A stretch of DNA of 64,000 nucleotides from Bdellovibrionaceae bacterium UBA3535 (GTDB lineage: Bacteria; Bdellovibrionota; Bdellovibrionia; Bdellovibrionales; UBA840): contig DFOS01000007.1 in NCBI GenBank assembly GCA_002376845.1, positions 117,114 through 181,113 on the forward strand, read 5' to 3'. Positions 1 through 7,504 of the stretch are shown piece after piece; positions within the stretch are counted from its first letter, which is position 1, and every line of letters begins with the position of its first letter. A program made the position numbers and the translations under genes. The notes beneath the pieces are model-generated. The model did not search any database, was not told the origin of the DNA, and was given only the letters and a program-made list of their open reading frames with translations.

Positions 1-96
1 CATTTGCTGCACAATTTCCCAATTTGTATCGGGACGAAAAGGGGCATCCAATTCAGGACGAAGCAAAGCAGCAAAGGCAAATGAAATTAGCAACAT
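1..96 (-). CDS. Partial CDS, secreted protein of unknown function (5' end only)
   Basis: The open frame starts at ATG 96 and runs off the left edge after 32 codons. The first residues (MLLISFAFAALLRPELDAPF) look like a short signal peptide or membrane anchor. It begins 3 nt after the flgJ stop codon, so it is very probably the next gene of the flagellar operon. Too little is visible to name it, and the start could also lie elsewhere. Confidence 0.5.
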   Translation of the reverse strand, partial: MLLISFAFAALLRPELDAPFRPDTNWEIVQQM

Positions 97-99
97 GGC

Positions 100-711
100 T
101 TAACTATAAATCTGCAAAAAGAAGTTGTCGAGTTCGGCATTGAGGATTTTCTCTCCTGCACGAAATTCCTCTTTCGTGGCAGAGAAGTTTCCCTCCCCTA
201 GCAGGCGAGCCTTTAAGCCATTTTGAAAGGACATATCCACCACGGAGCGGCCTTCATGTTGAAACTGATTGATCACCTTTCCATCCCACATGGCAGAGAC
301 CGGTGATTTTTCTTTCACGTTGATTTTAAATTCTTGTTTTTCAGGATCCGAATTCATCTGTTTGATTTGAAAATTCTTTTTTTCCTCAAGAGGCAAAGGC
401 CCATGAATTTTTTGAATTTTATCCCCTAGTCCCATTTTTTCGCGCAATTGGTTGGCTATAAGATCCGACAAGCCGATACCACCTCTTCCGGTCCAAGCCT
501 TCACATACTCTTGATCCAAATGGTTTTGGTAGATCTTTTCCCCCATAGTTGGCTTCGTAAGCTCACTATGGTCAATCGTCGAACGCATGGACTTCACCAT
601 TTCATTTAAAAAATGCTGCTCATACATTTGAGCCGCTTTTTTTAGCTGGGCTTCTGCATCCTTTTGCGGCTGCATCTGTTGGAATTGCTTTATAGGAAGT
701 ACTTTTGTCAT
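100..711 (-). CDS. flgJ: FlgJ-type rod-binding protein with a degenerate LytM-like C-terminal domain
   Basis: 203 aa. Residues about 18-95 match the rod-binding (capping) domain of FlgJ, with the pattern KKAAQMYEQHFLNEMVKSMR followed by a GGIGLSDLI segment. This domain chaperones rod assembly in the periplasm. Enterobacterial FlgJ continues with a glucosaminidase domain; here residues about 135-195 instead resemble an M23/LytM fold (AMWDGKVINQF, then QNGLKARL, then RAGEKIL) but have no HxxxD or HxH zinc ligands, so it should be inactive. No Shine-Dalgarno sequence precedes ATG 711; a T-rich tract and a GGA-hairpin region lie directly upstream. It follows flgI in the operon. The rod-binding call is firm; the C-terminal domain is my inference. 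Confidence 0.82.
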   Translation of the reverse strand: MTKVLPIKQFQQMQPQKDAEAQLKKAAQMYEQHFLNEMVKSMRSTIDHSELTKPTMGEKIYQNHLDQEYVKAWTGRGGIGLSDLIANQLREKMGLGDKIQKIHGPLPLEEKKNFQIKQMNSDPEKQEFKINVKEKSPVSAMWDGKVINQFQHEGRSVVDMSFQNGLKARLLGEGNFSATKEEFRAGEKILNAELDNFFLQIYS

Positions 712-723
712 AATAATTTGAAG

Positions 724-902
724 AAAAAAAGGTGGGGTACGGTGAGCCCGAGTATCCGTGCATCCTGCACTTTCACTCTCTTTGGGTTTGTCAGTCCTTG
801 ACCTTTAGACCCTTCACTGTTTCCTGCGAGAAACTTTGTCCGTCCTTCCATGGTCGTGATCTCTGACCCACTTTCCCCCGTTCAACACCTCCATGTGTTG
901 AA
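724..902 (-). ncRNA. Cluster of GGA-loop hairpins between flgI and flgJ: candidate CsrA-binding RNA or leader
   Basis: The 200-bp gap between flgI and flgJ carries no convincing ORF. Read on the minus strand it contains about nine GGA triplets and several small perfect hairpins: 902-881 (8-bp stem, loop ATGGAG, local sequence ACATGGAGGT), 834-819 (GTTTC/GAAAC, GGA at the loop edge), 802-790 (GTCA/TGAC, loop AGGAC) and 770-758 (GTGC/GCAC, loop AGGAT). It ends in a T7 run (730-724). CsrA/RsmA is known to bind ANGGA presented in hairpin loops. The stretch may be a CsrB/RsmZ-like RNA, or an intercistronic control region for flgJ. The structure is seen; the function is inferred. Confidence 0.45.
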
Positions 903-912
903 AATTAATAAT

Positions 913-1929
913 CTATAAAATCTCAATCTCTGCTTGAAGTGCGCCTGCTGCTTTTATCGATTGCAGTATCGTAATCAAATCTTTTGGCTTCACTCCCAAC
1001 GTATTTAACATTTTTACCAAATCATCGACACTTGCTGTGTCATTTATAGTGAAAAAGCGATCCCCGTCTACTTCGTCTTTTTTACCCTGCTTTTTCTCTT
1101 CTCTCGCATTTCCAACCTTCAAAGTAAGATTCCCATGACTTATAGCTACTTTGGAAATACGCACTTTTTCACCTATTACCACTGTACCAGTTTTTTCATT
1201 CACAACTACTTTTGCCTGTATATCAGGACTAATATCAAGAGCTTCAATCAAAGCTAAAAACTCCACAGCATTACCATGGTATTGCGATGGCACGATGATA
1301 TCCACTGTTGACGAGTCGTTAGCCGTGGCATATTTGCCACCTAAGTCTTGATTTAGTGTCTTGGCAATACGAACGGCTGTAGTAAAATCTGGATTGTTTA
1401 AAGTAAGGCGGAACATTCGTCTAGCGGCAAAATTTGCCTCTAAATCCTTTTCTATCATGGCACCATTTGGAATTCTAGCTACGGTTTTGTGACTTGTTCC
1501 CTCACCATTGCCAACAATGACTTGCCCCTGAGCAACTGCAAAAACATCCCCATTAGCTGCCCTTAGGGGTGTTTGCACAAGCGTTCCACCAACCAATGAA
1601 TTGGCATCACCAATGGCATTTACCGTTATATCAATCTTATTACCAGATCTTGCAAATGGTGGTAGCGTAGCGGTAACCAATACCGCTGCCACATTTTGTG
1701 AGCTCACATCTTCATTGTCCAATTTCACGCCAATGGTCTCCAACATTCTTGCCATGGATTTAGAGGTGAACTCCATTTTGCCATCGCCAGTGCCGGCCAA
1801 GCCAACGACTAGGCCATAACCAATTAATTGGTTTTCTCTTACGCCGCGAATGTTCACGATATCTTTCAAACGTGCCGCCTCAGCGCTCAAAGTACATAAT
1901 AAAGTGCCCAATATTATTAGTTTCTTCAT
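913..1929 (-). CDS. flgI: Flagellar P-ring protein FlgI
   Basis: 338 aa with a clear signal peptide (MKKLIILGTLLCTLSAEA, cleavage expected after AEA). The mature start RLKDIVNIRGVRENQLIGYGLVVGLAGTGDG is the family hallmark, and the TGTVVIGEKVRIS segment near residue 250 and the VDDLVKMLNTLGV end also fit. FlgI forms the ring around the rod in the peptidoglycan layer. Length is close to other FlgI proteins. It lies downstream of flgA and flgH in one operon, separated from flgH only by a 24-codon ORF. Confidence 0.97.
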   Translation of the reverse strand: MKKLIILGTLLCTLSAEAARLKDIVNIRGVRENQLIGYGLVVGLAGTGDGKMEFTSKSMARMLETIGVKLDNEDVSSQNVAAVLVTATLPPFARSGNKIDITVNAIGDANSLVGGTLVQTPLRAANGDVFAVAQGQVIVGNGEGTSHKTVARIPNGAMIEKDLEANFAARRMFRLTLNNPDFTTAVRIAKTLNQDLGGKYATANDSSTVDIIVPSQYHGNAVEFLALIEALDISPDIQAKVVVNEKTGTVVIGEKVRISKVAISHGNLTLKVGNAREEKKQGKKDEVDGDRFFTINDTASVDDLVKMLNTLGVKPKDLITILQSIKAAGALQAEIEIL

Positions 1930-1931
1930 AC

Positions 1932-2006
1932 CTAGCCTATCATACTAATATTTATTATTACGGCCATTACCACTACACACAGCTGTGTTAACAAAAAGAA
2001 CTTCAT
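1932..2006 (-). CDS. 24-aa hydrophobic micro-ORF coupled between flgH and flgI
   Basis: ATG 2006 overlaps the flgH stop in an ATGA arrangement and is preceded by an AAAGGAG-like Shine-Dalgarno inside the end of flgH. The peptide MKFFLLTQLCVVVMAVIINI continues to a total of 24 residues, is almost wholly hydrophobic and could span the membrane once. Its TAG stop lies 2 nt before the flgI start, so termination could reload ribosomes on flgI. It may encode a real membrane micropeptide or simply a translational coupler. No homologue is recognised. Confidence 0.4.
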   Translation of the reverse strand: MKFFLLTQLCVVVMAVIINISMIG

Positions 2007-2758
2007 CGCAGTCTCCTTTGCGAAACAATGTCAAACTTTGCATCCAATAGCTTACTCGAAGCCACACTATCATCTTTAATGTCATTACCTCGAACTAAGC
2101 CAGTTACCATAACTTGAAACTCTCTGTTTTCTATCAACATGGTCTTCGTGCCCTTTAATCGGTAAGAACCGTCAGGATAAGACGACGTTACTCGCGAAGG
2201 GATTTTATCAGCATTTAGCTTGGGTAGATTCTCTGGCGCTTCCTCTTGTGCTTTGGCAACACTCGGAGCAGGGCTTGAAGCTTGCTCTTCTTTTGCCTGA
2301 TCGCCAGCCTTTGCTTGCTGTTTATTTTGTTTTTCCATTTGCTTACGCTTGATTGCAGCTTTTCTCTCTTTAATAAGGTTTGCAATGGTTGCAATTTTCG
2401 AATCCAATTGCTCACGCGCTTGTTTTTCAATCAAGACGTTCAAGACATCTCCCTCTAAACGCTTTTGATTTTGACTAAAAAGGTAGGAGCTCTGCCCTTC
2501 ATCAACCCAAAGCGAACCAGAATCCTCCCCCACCTGGGCTTCCTCAACAAATCGATCTCGATTCATACGTCCATATTTTCTTGTTGGCACATGACTGGCT
2601 TGAAAATTCTTGTTTTGTGAAAAATTATTCTTTGGAACGACCTGCTCTTTTGCAACAGGCTCTTTTTTACTCGTTCCAGCAAGTTGCTTGATTTTTTCAC
2701 CCAAGGCCGCGCAGGATACGAAACTAAAAAATAGAATTAAGTATAAAGCGAATCTCAT
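2003..2758 (-). CDS. flgH: Flagellar L-ring lipoprotein FlgH (divergent)
   Basis: 251 aa. Lipoprotein signal MRFALYLILFFSFVSC with Cys16 as the lipidation site, as expected for the outer-membrane L-ring. The GSLW...SYLFSQNQKRLEGDVLNVLI stretch (residues about 80-112) matches the conserved FlgH core, and the C-terminal half (YRLKGTKTMLIENREFQVMVTGLVR) also fits. Between them, residues about 125-175 form a Lys/Gln/Glu-rich, probably coiled-coil insert that is not typical. It overlaps flgA by 4 nt (ATGA), indicating translational coupling. Confidence 0.88.
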   Translation of the reverse strand: MRFALYLILFFSFVSCAALGEKIKQLAGTSKKEPVAKEQVVPKNNFSQNKNFQASHVPTRKYGRMNRDRFVEEAQVGEDSGSLWVDEGQSSYLFSQNQKRLEGDVLNVLIEKQAREQLDSKIATIANLIKERKAAIKRKQMEKQNKQQAKAGDQAKEEQASSPAPSVAKAQEEAPENLPKLNADKIPSRVTSSYPDGSYRLKGTKTMLIENREFQVMVTGLVRGNDIKDDSVASSKLLDAKFDIVSQRRLR

Positions 2759-3666
2759 TGTAATTCCACCTCAGAAGAACTTAGAATCTTTGCGTGCATC
2801 ACTTTATCTGTTTCTGGAATTTTGATTCGAATCGTCTCGCCCTCTGAACCATTTTCCTTAGCAATAGCAGAAAGGGAGATCTCAATATTGTTATTTTTCA
2901 TTTTCACCTGTACGGATTCACCGCGGCGAATGGCAAGAGCCTTATTTAAATCATTGAAAAGCAACAATTGTCCTTGCTTAAGAACTTTTCTTGTTTTCAT
3001 CCCCAGAACATCTTCCTTTGCTGTGTAGAATCTTCCATGACTGGGCAACAAAATCTTTTTCATCACAATGTCGTCCTCACTAATTACTTCACCTCGGTTC
3101 AGGTTTTTTACTAGTACCGGTACATTTTTGCGAAAGAATACATCGGCAACAATTTGCGACTGGTGATGTTTCAGCTCCCCATTTTGGATATAGGATATAG
3201 AAACGGGTACATAAATTCTTTGATTTCGAATGTCCTTATTGATTTCAAATTGCCAACCTATAACCGAGTTAAGCTTATTGTATTGCACAATATTGGTTTC
3301 TACCTCACACTCCATGCAGTCTTTTGCAAGCTTGGTTCGTAAAGATTGTTCAATATTTTTCTTTGTCCAAAGACTTTTTTTACTAGCTACATAGGCCTTT
3401 TCAGGGATTTGAATTTTTGCTTTCTTTAGCACGTCCTCAGTTCGCATTAGCTCCACGAGGAAAGAACGATTAAAAACACGATACGAGTTGGATTCCAACT
3501 TATTGGCTAGTTCTATTTTTCGTAAAAAGTCTTTATCTTGTCGTGATAGTTTTTTTTGTTCCACAATATCTAGCAAAGTAATTTGACTAGATTCCACATA
3601 AGATAGAGGCTTTACCTCTACCTGCATGGCTTGAGCGAAGAATAATTGTAGAACAAATAATAACAC
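2755..3666 (-). CDS. flgA: Flagellar P-ring assembly chaperone FlgA
   Basis: 303 aa. Short hydrophobic N-terminus (MLLFVLQLFFAQA) acting as signal peptide. The C-terminal half holds the SAF-like core typical of FlgA: VPVLVKNLNRGEVISEDDI, then a GMKTRKVLKQGQLL segment and an RRGESVQVKM segment. FlgA assists polymerisation of FlgI in the periplasm. The N-terminal half is poorly conserved, as is usual. It sits 3 nt downstream of flgG and overlaps flgH by 4 nt. Confidence 0.9.
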   Translation of the reverse strand: MLLFVLQLFFAQAMQVEVKPLSYVESSQITLLDIVEQKKLSRQDKDFLRKIELANKLESNSYRVFNRSFLVELMRTEDVLKKAKIQIPEKAYVASKKSLWTKKNIEQSLRTKLAKDCMECEVETNIVQYNKLNSVIGWQFEINKDIRNQRIYVPVSISYIQNGELKHHQSQIVADVFFRKNVPVLVKNLNRGEVISEDDIVMKKILLPSHGRFYTAKEDVLGMKTRKVLKQGQLLLFNDLNKALAIRRGESVQVKMKNNNIEISLSAIAKENGSEGETIRIKIPETDKVMHAKILSSSEVELQ

Positions 3667-3669
3667 TTT

Positions 3670-4455
3670 TTACCTCAACCCGTTAATTGCTTGAAGCATT
3701 TGATCTGCTGCCTGCATGGCCTTAGAGTTAGTTTCAAATGCTCTCTGTGAAGTCATCATATTCACCATTTCATCTACCAAATTCACATTACTTGCCTCTA
3801 ATTGCCCGGCAGCGATTCGACCTAAATTCTCAGAACCAGGAATTGCTTGATAGGGAGCGCCACTTCCTGGGCTTGGTACATAAAGGTTTTGCCCGATTGC
3901 TTTTAAGCCAACGGGGTTTACAAAATTGGCGATTTCAATTTGCCCGAGCACTTGTGTTTCTGGTCCATTATTGGTTTTTATCTCCACTGTGCCATTAGGA
4001 GCCACTGCGAGTGCGATGGTTTCCCGAGGAATTACCATTTCCGGCATCAAGGTATTGCCATTTTTATCAATGATGCGTCCCTCGTTGTCGCGCCGAAACG
4101 AGCCATCACGCGTATAGGCTAGCTCACCATTGGGGCGTTGTACGATAAAAAAACCAGCTCCTTCAATTTGTAGATCTAGTGGCTTGTTGGTGACTTTCGG
4201 AGAGCCCTCTTCAAAACTCTTTTGCACCGATGCAGTTTTTACTCCAAGTCCCACTTGCACACCTGTTGGAGAAATGGCATTTAAACCCGTTGTTGTCCCG
4301 GGCTCTTTTTCTGTTTGGTACATTAACTCTTCAAATTCTGCGCGGGATTTTTTAAACGCAGTCGTATTGACGTTTGCCAGATTGTTGGAGGTTACGTCCA
4401 TATTGGTTTGCTGCGCTTTCATCCCGGTTGCAGCTGTATTCAGTGCTTTAATCAT
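3670..4455 (-). CDS. flgG: Flagellar distal rod protein FlgG
   Basis: 261 aa, the normal FlgG length. The N-terminal rod motif (MIKALNTAATGMKAQQTNMD, then SNNLANVNTTAFKKSRAEFE) and the C-terminal QLEASNVNLVDEMVNMMTSQRAFETNSK are diagnostic of rod/hook proteins, and the LQIEGAGFFIVQ and LAYTRDGSF segments are those of FlgG. It is exported by the flagellar type III apparatus and builds the distal rod. It lies 8 nt downstream of flgF. Confidence 0.97.
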   Translation of the reverse strand: MIKALNTAATGMKAQQTNMDVTSNNLANVNTTAFKKSRAEFEELMYQTEKEPGTTTGLNAISPTGVQVGLGVKTASVQKSFEEGSPKVTNKPLDLQIEGAGFFIVQRPNGELAYTRDGSFRRDNEGRIIDKNGNTLMPEMVIPRETIALAVAPNGTVEIKTNNGPETQVLGQIEIANFVNPVGLKAIGQNLYVPSPGSGAPYQAIPGSENLGRIAAGQLEASNVNLVDEMVNMMTSQRAFETNSKAMQAADQMLQAINGLR

Positions 4456-4463
4456 ACATACTC

Positions 4464-5276
4464 CTATTCAATCTTTCCCACATCGTTGGCAAGAATGCGA
4501 TTCATAGAATCATATGCCTGTATGGCTTTTTGAGTAGATTCAAACAATCGCGTGGTTTTGATCATATCGGTCATTTCTTCAATGGCATTCACATTCGAGG
4601 CTTCTAAGTGTCCAGGGTGTAACTTTATATTTTGCGCAGGAATGATTTGTGGGTTCATATTTTCTTTCAAAGCAAAAAGAGAGGAACCCATCTTTTTTAA
4701 GGCTTGCAAATCATTTACATCCACTAAAGATAGCGTGCTAATCAATTCATTTTGTTGACGTATTTCCCCATTTGCGGAGACGGCAATCTTCCCACCAGGA
4801 CCAAATTGAATCACACGATCCTCTAACGGCGCGTTGGCATCGCTGGATAAAACCAAATGCCCTTCTTTCGTTGCCAATCTCCCCTGGGAGTCGAGCACAA
4901 AGTTACCGTTACGTGTAAGGCGAACCCCACTGGCAGTCAGAACTTCAAAAAAACCTCGCCCTTCAATACCAATATCCAAAGCGTTGCCTGTTTGCCTGAT
5001 ATCACCTTGTTGGAAATTCACAAAAGTACCGGCATTATCCACATAGGCACGATCTCCGCCTTGCATATCATAAAAGCTTTCAATGCTTGCGGGAACCTTG
5101 GGAACTTCAATGACATCGCCCTGTTTTTCATAGGCCGTAAGATACTCCTGGAAGACTTGCGTATCCTTTTTAAAAGCCGTTGTATTCACATTGGCAATAT
5201 TATTGGCTATGGTATCCAATTTTTGTGATTGGGCTATGGCTCCACTAACGGCCGTATAAATACCTTTGTTTGTCAT
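4464..5276 (-). CDS. flgF: Flagellar basal-body rod protein FlgF
   Basis: 270 aa, first gene of the visible rod/ring operon. It has the same paralogous ends as FlgG (SNNIANVNTTAF-type N-terminus as NNIANVNTTAFKKDTQVF; C-terminus LEASNVNAIEEMTDMIKTTR), with a shorter and more divergent central part, which favours FlgF over FlgG. The start follows a GGGAG-type ribosome site. The upstream 189-bp gap separates it from the divergent lytic transglycosylase and must hold the operon promoter, but no clear sigma-70, sigma-28 or sigma-54 box was identified. Confidence 0.9.
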   Translation of the reverse strand: MTNKGIYTAVSGAIAQSQKLDTIANNIANVNTTAFKKDTQVFQEYLTAYEKQGDVIEVPKVPASIESFYDMQGGDRAYVDNAGTFVNFQQGDIRQTGNALDIGIEGRGFFEVLTASGVRLTRNGNFVLDSQGRLATKEGHLVLSSDANAPLEDRVIQFGPGGKIAVSANGEIRQQNELISTLSLVDVNDLQALKKMGSSLFALKENMNPQIIPAQNIKLHPGHLEASNVNAIEEMTDMIKTTRLFESTQKAIQAYDSMNRILANDVGKIE

Positions 5277-5465
5277 AAGTCTCCCACTATCTTCGATGAA
5301 GCAAAGCCTATGCCATTACGACGTATATCTAGGTTCTTTGCTGCATTCGCTCTGTAGGCAACGTGACAAACACGACCTGGATCTTTGTATCGTCAAAAAC
5401 TAATAAAAATCCAAAATTTTGACGTAGGTATTGTATGAATAGAAAAAAGCCTACATGCTATAAGT

Positions 5466-6350
5466 ATGATGATCTTTCTCATGGCCCTACAACTTTGGTC
5501 GGCAAAACCCAGCTTGGAGTTTCAACACGAGGGCACTGTAGGCTATGTCTTTGACCTACCTGTTACCTACAATCCCCAAGTACAATATTGGATCAACTTT
5601 TACCAAACGCGAGGAAGGAATTGGTTCAAAAAATGGTTGTCGCGAGGACAAATCCATGTGCCACGCTTGAAACAAATGCTTGCGGAAGCAGGTCTGCCAA
5701 AAGATTTGGTTTACCTTGCCATGATTGAAAGTGGCTTATCGGTGCATGCCACATCACATGCCCAAGCAGTGGGGCCTTGGCAATTTATCAAGCCCACCGC
5801 AACACGCTTTGGACTAACAGTAAATTGGTGGCTGGATGAGAGACGAGATTTTTATAAATCTACGAAAGCTGCAATTCAGTACTTAAAATACCTGCACGAG
5901 CGCTTTGATTGTTGGTACCTTGCTGCGGCAGCCTATAACACAGGGGAAGGCAGAGTCTCTCGAATGATCAAAAAACATAAAACGCGAGATTTTTGGCAGC
6001 TGGCCAATTCGAAAAGCCTAGCAAAAGAGACCCAGCAATACATACCCAAACTACTTGCTACCATGCTTATGGCCAAAACACCTCGGCTTTATGGCTTTCA
6101 TGACATTCCCAGTGCCAAAGATTTGCCTAGCGAAACCTTTTACGTTCCTGGCGGCACGCATCTAGACGAGGTGGCCAAACATTTAAAGATTACAAAAAAA
6201 TCCTTATATGATATGAATGCTGCACTAGTGAAAAAATATGTTCCTAGCGGGGTAAGTGGTTACAGAATCCGTATCCCAAAAGGCGCTTCGAAACAGTTGG
6301 GGCAGTACATTGCAAGCAAATTCGCAGAAAAAAGCACCATTAATCATTAG
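5466..6350 (+). CDS. MltD-like membrane-bound lytic murein transglycosylase
   Basis: 294 aa with a short hydrophobic signal (MMIFLMALQLWSA). The SLT domain covers residues about 75-200: LVYLAMIESGLSVHATSHA contains the catalytic Glu in ESG, followed by AVGPWQFI and AAAAYNTGEGRV. The C-terminal 60 residues (FYVPGGTHLDEVAKHLKITKKSLYDMN) resemble a LysM-type peptidoglycan-binding module. It should cleave glycan strands in the periplasm. It is divergent from the flagellar operon, so it could help the rod cross the wall, since FlgJ here has no active hydrolase domain. That link is inference. Confidence 0.88.
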   Translation: MMIFLMALQLWSAKPSLEFQHEGTVGYVFDLPVTYNPQVQYWINFYQTRGRNWFKKWLSRGQIHVPRLKQMLAEAGLPKDLVYLAMIESGLSVHATSHAQAVGPWQFIKPTATRFGLTVNWWLDERRDFYKSTKAAIQYLKYLHERFDCWYLAAAAYNTGEGRVSRMIKKHKTRDFWQLANSKSLAKETQQYIPKLLATMLMAKTPRLYGFHDIPSAKDLPSETFYVPGGTHLDEVAKHLKITKKSLYDMNAALVKKYVPSGVSGYRIRIPKGASKQLGQYIASKFAEKSTINH

Positions 6351-7050
6351 AAAATACGGTGGCGCCTGTTTGGCAACACCAGAAAAAATCAAAGCCATTG
6401 CTAAGGATTTAGCAAAGCTTTATGAACAACAAAAAAAGATTCTAATAGTCGTATCGGCTATGGGTGAGACGACGAACGAACTTTTAAAAAAGGCACAAAG
6501 CATCACGGACAATCCCAATACCAGGGAGCTAGATATGCTTCTATCCAGTGGCGAGCGAGTATCCGGCGCACTACTAGCCATGGCTTTGTTAGACTTAGGA
6601 GTGCCGGCAAGATCTTTTACTGGCTCGCAAGCCGGCATACTAACTTGTGGCAATCACAATGATGCAAGCATAAAAGCAATTCGCCCCTATCGCTTGGAGG
6701 AGTCCCTAAATAACAAAGTCATCACCATATTGGCTGGCTTTCAAGGAGTGAACCCAGATACCAAGGATGTTACAACCTTGGGGCGAGGCGGCAGTGATAC
6801 CACCGCGGTAGCTTTAGCCAACTACTTTAACGCTCCCTACTTGGAATTGATCAAAGAGGTAGATGGAGTCTACGACAAAGACCCCAATGCAAATGAGGAT
6901 GCCCACCACTTTAAAACCTTATCGCATGATAAGTTGATCGAATTAACCAAAGATGGGGCGAAAGTCGTTCACCATAAAGCAGCGGAATTGGCAAAAAAAT
7001 TAAAGGTGGAACTGCATATTGGAAACAAAAACAAAACCATTGTAAAATAA
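6310..7050 (+). CDS. Aspartokinase-family amino-acid kinase without ACT domains
   Basis: About 246 aa from TTG 6310 (an open frame extends upstream to GTG 6256, still inside the transglycosylase gene). The amino-acid-kinase fold is clear: LIIRKYGG near the N-terminus, LLSSGERVSGALLA, GRGGSDTTAVALA and KEVDGVYDKDP. Classical aspartokinases are about 400 aa or more because of C-terminal ACT domains; here there is none, so allosteric control by lysine or threonine is unlikely. The usual KFGGTS motif is KYGGAC. The gene overlaps the preceding gene by about 40 bp and ends at a terminator. Aspartate is the likely but unproven substrate. Confidence 0.8.
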   Translation: MQANSQKKAPLIIRKYGGACLATPEKIKAIAKDLAKLYEQQKKILIVVSAMGETTNELLKKAQSITDNPNTRELDMLLSSGERVSGALLAMALLDLGVPARSFTGSQAGILTCGNHNDASIKAIRPYRLEESLNNKVITILAGFQGVNPDTKDVTTLGRGGSDTTAVALANYFNAPYLELIKEVDGVYDKDPNANEDAHHFKTLSHDKLIELTKDGAKVVHHKAAELAKKLKVELHIGNKNKTIVK

Positions 7051-7077
7051 AAGGCAGGCTTTTTAGGGCCTGCCTTT
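7050..7077. terminator. Bidirectional intrinsic terminator
   Basis: Perfect 10-bp stem (AAAGGCAGGC at 7050-7059 with GCCTGCCTTT at 7068-7077) and an 8-nt loop, placed between the converging aspartokinase and DoxX genes. On the minus strand the stem is followed by TTTTATTTTA, on the plus strand by TTTAA, so it is stronger for the minus-strand recA-doxX transcript. Confidence 0.8.
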
Positions 7078-7099
7078 AACATAGGGATGTGGTTTTGCC

Positions 7100-7495
7100 T
7101 TATCCGTCCTTGTCCAAGGCAAATTTGCCCGAGCCTTTTGCCATAAAAACTAGGGCCAAGATTGCATACACAAGCGCAAACTCTTTCTTTTGAAAGGGGT
7201 CATTGGCATGAGCTATAAATGCCGCCCCTAGCATGGTGAAAAAAATAAAAATGGATGCCAAGCGAGTTTTAAAACCTATGGCCACCAAGAGTCCTCCTAA
7301 TAGCTCCGAGGCCATTGCCATGGGGGCCATCACTACAGGAAGCGGAAAGCCCATCTTACCTACATTTTCAATGAAACCTGGCATTCCCATTAATTTTGGG
7401 TATCCATGGTAAACCATAAGTCCGCCAAAAGCCACACGGCTTAGCAAGAACAAGATGGGGGAAGCAGCCTTTAGAAGATCTTCTATCTTTTTCAT
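7100..7495 (-). CDS. DoxX family membrane protein
   Basis: 131 aa with four predicted transmembrane segments, including LLSRVAFGGLMVYHGYPKL, MAMASELLGGLLVAIGF and LGAAFIAHA. This is the DoxX/DoxD small membrane protein pattern, often linked to redox or thiol stress. It lies 9 nt downstream of recA and is probably the last gene of the pgpA-cinA-recA transcript. The biochemical role is unknown. Two further DoxX-type genes occur in the window (10138-10563 and 46137-46619). Confidence 0.85.
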   Translation of the reverse strand: MKKIEDLLKAASPILFLLSRVAFGGLMVYHGYPKLMGMPGFIENVGKMGFPLPVVMAPMAMASELLGGLLVAIGFKTRLASIFIFFTMLGAAFIAHANDPFQKKEFALVYAILALVFMAKGSGKFALDKDG

Positions 7496-7504
7496 TTTGA
7501 TTCC

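Noticed and set aside
775..893. Short minus-strand ORFs in the flgI-flgJ gap, e.g. 26 codons from the ATG in the first hairpin
   Set aside because: Composition is not protein-like, and the ATG sits in a hairpin loop that fits a CsrA site better.
5277..5465. TTGACG near 5418 as a -35 for the transglycosylase gene
   Set aside because: No acceptable -10 at 16-18 bp; promoter for either divergent gene could not be assigned.
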